The position numbers were made by a program, and so were the translations under genes. A model generated the notes under the pieces. The model did no database searches, was not told the origin of the DNA, and saw nothing but the letters and a program-made list of their open reading frames with translations. A DNA stretch of 64,000 bases from an uncultured Nocardioides sp. (lineage in GTDB: Bacteria > Actinomycetota > Actinomycetes > Propionibacteriales > Nocardioidaceae). Position 1 is the first letter of the stretch. Every line of letters begins with the position of its first letter. The stretch lies in assembly GCF_947489365.1 (NCBI RefSeq), contig NZ_CANLDB010000004.1:310001-374000 (forward strand), in the 5' to 3' direction. This document shows, one piece after another, positions 59,073 to 64,000 of the stretch.

Positions 59073-60431
59073 TCAGCGGAAGTCCGCCTGCTTGGCGAAG
59101 CTGCCGGTGGCGGGGTCCCAGGCGCCGACCTCGCTGTAGCCGTCGCCGTCCCAGTCGCCGGCGACCGGGAGGGCGCCGCGCGCCCCGAGCACGAACGTCT
59201 TGGTCGTGCCCACGGGGTAGCGGAGGGTGAAGGTGCGGGTCTCGCGGTCGTACAGACCGACGTCCGTCCGGCCGTCGCCGTTCCAGTCACCGACGAACGG
59301 CAGCTGACCGGCCTTGCCGAAGGTGATCTTGCGGTAGATGCCGCCGTCGTGGCCGCGCAGGTCGAAGCGGGTCACGTTGGCTCGCCAGACGCCGACCTCG
59401 TCGCGACCGTCGCCGTCCCAGTCGCCGGCGAGGGGCACGTTGCCCTTGTAGCCGAAGCGGAACTCCTGCGGGCCCTGCGGGGTCTTGAGGCGGAAGGTGC
59501 GGTCGTTGCCGTTCCAGACGCCGGGCAGGGCCTTGCCCGTGCCGCCCCAGTCGCCCATCACGGGGCGGTCGGTGCCGCCGCCCATCTGGCGTCGGAACAT
59601 CCCGCCGTCGGGGCGTCGCGTCTCGAAGCGACCGGTGGCGCGGCGCCACACGGTGGCGTCGTCGGCACGCCCGCCCAGCACGTTCGCCGCGAGCGGCACG
59701 TCGCCGGCGTACGGCGCGGTGGGCAGCTCGGCCTGGGCGCAGTTCTTCGACACGAGGGTCGTGCCGAACGCGAACTCCTTGCCGTCGAACCAGGGGTGGA
59801 TCACGCTGCCGTTGCGGCGCTGTTCGTAGTGCAGGTGGGGGCCGGTGCTGTTGCCCGTGGTGCCGAGCCGGCCGACCATGTCGCCGGAGTCGACCTCCGC
59901 GCCGACGCCCACGGCGATCGAGTTGAGGTGGGCGTACAGGGTCGACTCGCCGTTGCCGTGGTCGACGACGACCCAGTTGCCGTAGCCGCTCGAGGACCGG
60001 GTGGCGGTGGTGACCTTCCCGTCCGCGGACGAGACGACCGGCATGTCGAAGTCGTCGGTGCGGTTCCAGTCGACCGACAGGACGCTGGGACTGTGCGAGG
60101 AGCGCGTGGAGCCGTACCAGTCCTCGCCGCAGCGGAACGGCATCTGGAACGCGGTCTGCGGCCGGGTGCTGGCCTGGACCTCGATCCGGTCGCGGTCCTT
60201 GCGCTTCGCGCCCTTCTCCTTCGAGCCGTCGATGCGCACGCCGTCGACGACGCTGCCGACGGGGTCGTTCGGGATCGTCAGGGTGCCGCGGTCCTGGCCC
60301 CGGTCCTTCTTCCGGTCCTTGTCGGCGGCGGACGCCGAGGCGCTCGCCAGTCCGAGGGTCGTCACGGCGAGAGCCGCGGTGGTCAGCAGAGCGACGGAAC
60401 GGCGCAGGGAGCGACGTGGCGGGAAGGGCAT
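59073..60431 (-). CDS. Secreted M23 peptidase with FG-GAP/VCBS-like repeats
   Basis: 452-aa exported protein. A signal peptide (RRSVALLTTAALAVTTLGLASASASA) is followed by a Lys/Asp-rich linker, an M23 (lysostaphin-type) domain with zinc ligands in SHSPSVLSVDW and HLHYEQRR, and then four repeats of about 48 residues. Each repeat carries a GDWxGxGxxxxGVW calcium-loop-like motif (AGDWDGDGRDEVGVW, VGDWNGDGRTDVGLY, AGDWDGDGYSEVGAW). It probably cleaves peptidoglycan cross-links, with the repeats for wall or sugar binding. The ATG at 60431 follows GAGGAC; the frame opens earlier at 60488 but without support. Confidence 0.9.
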   Translation of the reverse strand: MPFPPRRSLRRSVALLTTAALAVTTLGLASASASAADKDRKKDRGQDRGTLTIPNDPVGSVVDGVRIDGSKEKGAKRKDRDRIEVQASTRPQTAFQMPFRCGEDWYGSTRSSHSPSVLSVDWNRTDDFDMPVVSSADGKVTTATRSSSGYGNWVVVDHGNGESTLYAHLNSIAVGVGAEVDSGDMVGRLGTTGNSTGPHLHYEQRRNGSVIHPWFDGKEFAFGTTLVSKNCAQAELPTAPYAGDVPLAANVLGGRADDATVWRRATGRFETRRPDGGMFRRQMGGGTDRPVMGDWGGTGKALPGVWNGNDRTFRLKTPQGPQEFRFGYKGNVPLAGDWDGDGRDEVGVWRANVTRFDLRGHDGGIYRKITFGKAGQLPFVGDWNGDGRTDVGLYDRETRTFTLRYPVGTTKTFVLGARGALPVAGDWDGDGYSEVGAWDPATGSFAKQADFR

Positions 60432-60490
60432 TCGACGTCCTCGAGATCGGGGGAGACGGCGAGTCACATCCTTCTCAGGAGTGCTCATTC

Positions 60491-60517
60491 GTCACAGCAG
60501 TCACAACCGTGACATGC
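60491..60517 (-). promoter_or_regulatory. MtrA-like direct repeats upstream of the M23 peptidase
   Basis: GTCACAGCA (60491-60499), GTCACAACC (60500-60508) and GTGACATGC (60509-60517) form three 9-bp units about 60 bp upstream of the gene. Mycobacterial MtrA sites are 9-bp GTCACAgcg-like repeats, and MtrAB controls wall-hydrolase genes. Confidence 0.45.
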
Positions 60518-60564
60518 GTCGGCGTGTCTGTCACCCAGATCCCGTGAATTACAACGGTGTAGTG

Positions 60565-61419
60565 CTATGCGGGCTTGTTCGCCGTCAGGCGGATGAGCCC
60601 CTCCTGCGCGACCGAGGCGACCAGACGGCCGTCCTCGGTGAAGACGCGGGCGGTCGCGAAACCGCGACCGCCGCTGGCCGAGGGCGACGCCTGGTCGTAG
60701 AGCCACCACCGGTCCGGACGGAACTGACGGTGGAACCAGACGGCGTGGTCGAGGGACGCCGGCTGGATCCGCGGGTCCCCGATCAGCAGGTCGTGCGGCA
60801 CCAGCGAGGCCCCGAGCAGGGTCAGGTCGCTGGCGTAGGTGAACGCGGCGAGGTGGGTCAGCCGGTCGTCGGGGAGGTCGCCGTCCACGCGGATCCACAA
60901 CCGCGCCCCGTGCTGCCGCTCACCCTTCGGGGGGACGACGTACCGCACGTCGAGCGCCGCCCACTCCTGCTCCCAGCGCTCCCGGGCCTCCTCGCCGGCC
61001 GAGCCGACGATGTCGACGAGCCGCATCGCCTCGTCCGGGCCGGGGACCTCGGGCATGGCGTCGGCGTGCTCGAGGCCCTCCTCGACGCGCTGGAAGTTGG
61101 CGGTGAGGAAGAAGATCGACCGGCCGTGCTGACGGGCGACGACGCGCCGGGTCATGAACGACCGGCCGTCGCGGAGCGCCTCGACGTCGTACAGGATCGG
61201 GATCTCGCTGTCGCCCGGGCGCAGGAAGTAGCAGTGCATCGAGTGCGCCTCGAACGCCGGGTCCACCGTGTGGGTGCCCGCGACGAGGGCCTGCGCCGCC
61301 ACCTGCCCGCCGAAGACGCGCTGGCGCGTCTTCACCGTCGGCTGGCGGCCGCGGAACAGGTTGTCGTCGAGGGTCTCGAGGTCGAGGAGCTCGACGAGCT
61401 CGTCGGCTGACCGGGGCAC
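60565..61419 (-). CDS. tesB: Acyl-CoA thioesterase II
   Basis: 284-aa TesB with double hot-dog fold. RQRVFGGQVAAQALVAG is the family start, and HSMHCYFLRPGDSEIPILYDVE, SLDHAVWFHRQFRPDRWWLYDQASPSASGGRGFA carries the Asp and Gln/Ser active-site residues. It releases fatty acids from acyl-CoA. The GTG at 61419 follows AGGAGG. It lies downstream of the PAC2 gene, separated by a 14-bp tandem repeat. Confidence 0.94.
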   Translation of the reverse strand: MPRSADELVELLDLETLDDNLFRGRQPTVKTRQRVFGGQVAAQALVAGTHTVDPAFEAHSMHCYFLRPGDSEIPILYDVEALRDGRSFMTRRVVARQHGRSIFFLTANFQRVEEGLEHADAMPEVPGPDEAMRLVDIVGSAGEEARERWEQEWAALDVRYVVPPKGERQHGARLWIRVDGDLPDDRLTHLAAFTYASDLTLLGASLVPHDLLIGDPRIQPASLDHAVWFHRQFRPDRWWLYDQASPSASGGRGFATARVFTEDGRLVASVAQEGLIRLTANKPA

Positions 61420-61438
61420 GGTGCCTCCTGGGGCGCTG

Positions 61439-61480
61439 GGTGGGTCTCAGGGGGTGGGTCTCAGGCGGTGGGTCTCAGGT
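61439..61480. repeat. 14-bp tandem repeat, three copies
   Basis: GGTGGGTCTCAGGN repeats exactly three times (61439-61452, 61453-61466, 61467-61480). The PAC2 stop (61475-61477) falls in the last unit; each unit read on the minus strand contains TGA. Confidence 0.85.
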
Positions 61481-62428
61481 GCGGGGCGGCTCGTCGCCGC
61501 GGTCGAGGCGGGCGAGGAACTCCTCGAACTCGTCGCCGAGCTCCTCGGCGGTGGGGAGCGGCCGGTCGGGGGCCAGCAGACCCTCGCCGGACTCCTCGGC
61601 CCGGCGGAACGCGTCGTACTGCCGCTCGAGGCCGACGACGACCTCCGCGACCTCGGGGTGCTCGGCGAGGTACTCGGCGACCTCGTCGGCGCGCGTGGCC
61701 GCGGCCTCGCGCAGGGCCGTCAGGTCGACGGCGATGGCGGCGGCCCGCTCGACGTGCTCCAGCAGCACGACCGAGGCGGCCGGGTACTCCAGCTGCGCCA
61801 GGTAGTGCGGCACGTGGGCGACGTAGCCCAGCGCCGGCTGGCCCCACTCCCCCAGCCGGACCTCCAGCAGCGCCTGGGCGCTGGAGGGCACCCGCATCTC
61901 GCCGTCCCACGGGCTCGTGGTGGTGAGCAGGTCGGCGCGGCGGGCCGGGGCGTTGGCGTGCTCGGTGAACGTGATGGGTCGCGTGTGCGGCACCGCCATC
62001 GGCACCGCCCCCATGCCGACGACGCGGGAGACGGAGAACCGCTCGACGACCTCGCGCACGGCGCGGCAGAACGCCTCCCAGCGGTTGTCCGGCTCCGGCC
62101 CGGTGAGCAGCAGGTACGGCGTCCCCGCGGCGTCTCGCTGCAGGCGCACGACCAGCCGGGGCGCCTCGTAGTCGGTGTAGTGGTCGCGGGCGAAGGTGAC
62201 GGGCGGGCGACGGGCCCGGTAGTCGTAGAACGCGTCGACGTCGAACGTCGCCACCACGGGTCCCTCCACGAGGCCGGCCAGGTGGCGGGCGGCGAGGCCG
62301 GCGGCGCTGCCGGCGTCGAGGAACCCGTCCAACGACAGGACCAGGGCGGGACCCTCGCCCTCCCGGGCGTCCGCTGCGAGACCCTCGACGTCGTCGACGA
62401 TGTGGACCAGACGACCCGACGTACTCAT
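61475..62428 (-). CDS. PAC2-family protein (proteasome assembly chaperone-like)
   Basis: 317-aa PAC2-fold protein, a family shared with the eukaryotic proteasome assembly chaperone 2 and common in actinobacteria. It has LVLSLDGFLDAGSAAGLAARHL, VATFDVDAFYDYRARRPPV and LLTGPEPDNRWEAFCRAV, with a long acidic C-terminal helix (YDAFRRAEESGEGLLAP). The function in bacteria is unsettled. TAGGTT (62436-62441) ends 7 nt before the ATG. Confidence 0.9.
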   Translation of the reverse strand: MSTSGRLVHIVDDVEGLAADAREGEGPALVLSLDGFLDAGSAAGLAARHLAGLVEGPVVATFDVDAFYDYRARRPPVTFARDHYTDYEAPRLVVRLQRDAAGTPYLLLTGPEPDNRWEAFCRAVREVVERFSVSRVVGMGAVPMAVPHTRPITFTEHANAPARRADLLTTTSPWDGEMRVPSSAQALLEVRLGEWGQPALGYVAHVPHYLAQLEYPAASVVLLEHVERAAAIAVDLTALREAAATRADEVAEYLAEHPEVAEVVVGLERQYDAFRRAEESGEGLLAPDRPLPTAEELGDEFEEFLARLDRGDEPPRT

Positions 62429-62435
62429 GGGGTCA

Positions 62436-62441
62436 AACCTA
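62436..62441 (-). promoter_or_regulatory. Probable -10 element of the PAC2 gene (leaderless type)
   Basis: TAGGTT on the minus strand, 7 nt before the ATG at 62428. Confidence 0.5.
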
Positions 62442-62445
62442 GCCG

Positions 62446-63735
62446 TCAGCCGTACTGGCGCAGGATCCGGTCGGTCGCCGCGGCGGCGAGCTCGGGGCCG
62501 GTGGTGCCCAGCACCTGCCGCAGCACCCGGTCCGGGTCACCGCCACCGGCGTCGCCCCGCACGTCCATCGCCTCGAGGAGCGTCCACAGCGCGTCCGGGC
62601 CGAACACGGCCGCGATCTCCTCGCACACCTGCCAGGCCACGTCGTAGTTGGCGCTCGAGCGCGGACCCTCGTTGAACCCGCCGTCGTCGGGCAGGTCGGT
62701 GAGCCCCCGCCGTGCCTCGGTGAGGGCGGCCGACGACAGCAGCCGGTCCCCCAGTTCCAGCGGCTGCACCGAGACCCACTCGGCGATGCCCTCGGCGAGC
62801 CAACGGGGCACCAGCTCGTCGCGGGCGCCGAGCGCGACGTGGGTGAGCTCGTGGCGCAGCAGGCGGCCGCGCTCGGTCTCGTCGGCCGTGAGCATCCGGG
62901 GGTTGAGCACCACCCGCTCGGAGATCACGGGGCCGTCCGGGTCCGACCGGATCGGGATCGCGACGCCGTCGAGCCGCTCCGGGTCCCCTCCGGGCAGTCC
63001 GGCGACGGAGTCGAGCAGGAGCAGGTCGGAGGGCGCGTAGACGACCACCGGTCGGGTCCAGCGGTAGGGCACGACCTCGCGGACCTCGCGGACGGCGGCC
63101 GCCGTCGCGTCGACGACCTCCTCGCCGCTGTCGATGCTGCCGACGTCGAAGACGCCGAGCACGCCGCCGTCGCGGACCGTCCCGATCGGTCGTACGTCCC
63201 ACGGCTGGGCGCCGCCCGCGGACGCGTCGGGCGAGACGGGCAGCTCGGAGACGAGCCGCAGCTCCTCCCCGCGGACCGGCTGCCAGACGAGCTCGTGCTC
63301 GGAGCGGACGGGCGCGGCGTCGAACCGGGACAGCTGGAGCACCTGGCGGACGCGCACCCGCACCAGGTCGTCGTCGACCGTGACCTCGGGCGGCCGCTCG
63401 TAGCGCAACACGCCCACGGGCAGCCGGGACAGGTTGACGGTGTAGCGCCGCTGCGCCCGGCGTGCCTCCTCCTCGGCGACGGTCTGGGCGACCACGGCGT
63501 CGGCGTCACCCCGTCGCAGGGCCCGGGCGCGGCGGTCGAGGGCGTCGTCGACCGCCCCGGCGAGCGCGTCGGCGTCCTCGAGCAGGGTCGGCGGAGCGGG
63601 CTCGCGGGCCGGCGGGGCCGCGACCGGGCCGTCCTCGAGCCAGGAGCAGCCCGCCGTGGTCGTCAGGGCGGCCAGGACCACGAGCCCGACCAGGCCGGTC
63701 CGTGCCGAGCCGACCGGGGCCGGGGGGCGGTTCAC
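62446..63735 (-). CDS. Lipoprotein with gluzincin-type metallopeptidase motif
   Basis: 429-aa exported protein. A signal ([18 protein letters not shown]) ends at a lipobox Cys. The mature part has an NTF2-like or alpha/beta region and then [26 protein letters not shown] at about residue 295, an HExxH plus downstream Glu arrangement of gluzincin peptidases (peptidase_MA type). Substrate unknown. The GTG at 63735 overlaps the dxs stop (GTGA). The open frame upstream is only dxs read in another phase. Confidence 0.8.
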   Translation of the reverse strand: MNRPPAPVGSARTGLVGLVVLAALTTTAGCSWLEDGPVAAPPAREPAPPTLLEDADALAGAVDDALDRRARALRRGDADAVVAQTVAEEEARRAQRRYTVNLSRLPVGVLRYERPPEVTVDDDLVRVRVRQVLQLSRFDAAPVRSEHELVWQPVRGEELRLVSELPVSPDASAGGAQPWDVRPIGTVRDGGVLGVFDVGSIDSGEEVVDATAAAVREVREVVPYRWTRPVVVYAPSDLLLLDSVAGLPGGDPERLDGVAIPIRSDPDGPVISERVVLNPRMLTADETERGRLLRHELTHVALGARDELVPRWLAEGIAEWVSVQPLELGDRLLSSAALTEARRGLTDLPDDGGFNEGPRSSANYDVAWQVCEEIAAVFGPDALWTLLEAMDVRGDAGGGDPDRVLRQVLGTTGPELAAAATDRILRQYG

Positions 63736-64000
63736 CGGGGGACGTCGCCCCGGAGGTGGCCGGGCGCGGGAGCGTCGGCGCCCCCGAGGGCGGTGACGTC
63801 CTCGACGATGCCGCGCGCCAGCGTCTGGGCGTCGAGGCCCACCCGCTCGAGGATCGTCGCCCGCTTGGCGTGGTCCATGAACTCCTGCGGGATGCCGTGC
63901 AGGCGGAACGGGACGTCCACGCCGGCGTCGACGAGGGCCTGGAGCAGCACGGAGCCGCATCCGCCGACGCGGCCGTTGTCCTCGACGCTGACCACGAGCC
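63732..64000 (-). CDS. dxs: 1-deoxy-D-xylulose-5-phosphate synthase, C-terminal fragment (5' end outside window)
   Basis: The last 89 codons of DXS, which joins pyruvate and glyceraldehyde 3-phosphate in the MEP isoprenoid pathway. Visible are [25 protein letters not shown] and [32 protein letters not shown], matching the C-terminal transketolase-like domain of DXS (HGIPQEFxxH block). The frame is open to the window end, so the gene starts beyond base 64000. Confidence 0.93.
   Translation of the reverse strand, partial: LVVSVEDNGRVGGCGSVLLQALVDAGVDVPFRLHGIPQEFMDHAKRATILERVGLDAQTLARGIVEDVTALGGADAPAPGHLRGDVPR

Noticed and set aside
60432..60564. c-di-AMP (ydaO) riboswitch before the M23 peptidase
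   Set aside because: The region is only about 130 bp and lacks the conserved ydaO core segments; direct repeats explain the visible structure better.

Overview
The window is a very GC-rich, gene-dense chromosomal segment of an actinobacterium. It carries RbpA, WhiA, mycothiol-type DinB-fold enzymes, a PAC2-family protein, a TIGR02569-type kinase-like protein and a fadA2/fabG4/htdX-like lipid locus, and it uses GTG starts and start/stop overlaps very often. A member of the Nocardioidaceae or a close relative is my best guess, but that is inference from gene content. No rRNA, tRNA, CRISPR array, insertion sequence or prophage was seen.

Layout. (1) 1-8442: central carbon metabolism. The rightward operon is tkt (partial)-tal-pgi-pgl, followed by a frameshifted lipoprotein hydrolase. 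Facing it are rbpA and the leftward secG and gap-pgk-tpiA genes. (2) 8744-17379: the leftward uvrC-rapZ-yvcK-whiA operon, a Rieske lipoprotein and uvrA with an upstream LexA-type box. (3) 17783-28080: a mycothiol-dependent-type enzyme, an MBL hydrolase, an EamA transporter, map, an O-methyltransferase, then a leftward glycosyltransferase/methyltransferase/alpha-toroid operon, a ferredoxin-NADP reductase-like flavoprotein and two transporters. (4) 28296-38668: mixed genes including a TlpA-like lipoprotein, hemerythrin, uvrB, an M14 carboxypeptidase, a phospholipase D-type synthase, a 51-residue ribbon-helix-helix protein coupled to a VOC protein, an unusual pair of inverted 32-bp repeat arrays, and an AlkA-like glycosylase. 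(5) 38682-48515: an AMP-binding ligase divergent from a nine-gene, tightly coupled operon of the Nit1C / MSMEG_0565-0572 / Sll0783-0787 type. (6) 48556-55292: a DUF222-HNH protein, ATP-dependent DNA ligase, DinB, GNAT, a TetR regulator and an orphan MASE1 histidine kinase. (7) 55306-59029: divergent thiolase and HMwFabG-MaoC genes. (8) 59073-64000: a secreted M23 peptidase with FG-GAP-like repeats, tesB, a PAC2 protein, a metallopeptidase-like lipoprotein and the 3' end of dxs.

The most interesting part is the Nit1C-like operon. Its order is amidohydrolase, NitB-type protein, radical SAM protein, GNAT-AIR synthase fusion, C-N hydrolase, NitG-type protein, flavoprotein, a second C-N hydrolase and a glycosyltransferase. 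The two C-N hydrolases are clear paralogues. The first keeps the Glu/Lys/Cys triad; the second has Gln and Asp where the catalytic Glu and Cys should be, so it is predicted to be a pseudoenzyme. The large Nit6803-type nitrilase expected in this cluster is not present. The operon promoter carries half-sites on an 11-bp repeat that resemble a GlnR box, which would fit a nitrogen-starvation role.

A second theme is regulation readable from the DNA. Fourteen genes have a TAnnnT hexamer ending 6-7 nt before the start codon, the signature of leaderless transcription. The tetR promoter and the fadA2/fabG4 intergenic region share a GTKACAC-N5-GTTACAC direct repeat. A 9-bp MtrA-like direct repeat lies upstream of the M23 peptidase gene. 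Several long palindromes (8607-8694, 17653-17717) and short tandem arrays (9948-9983, 61439-61480) lie between genes.
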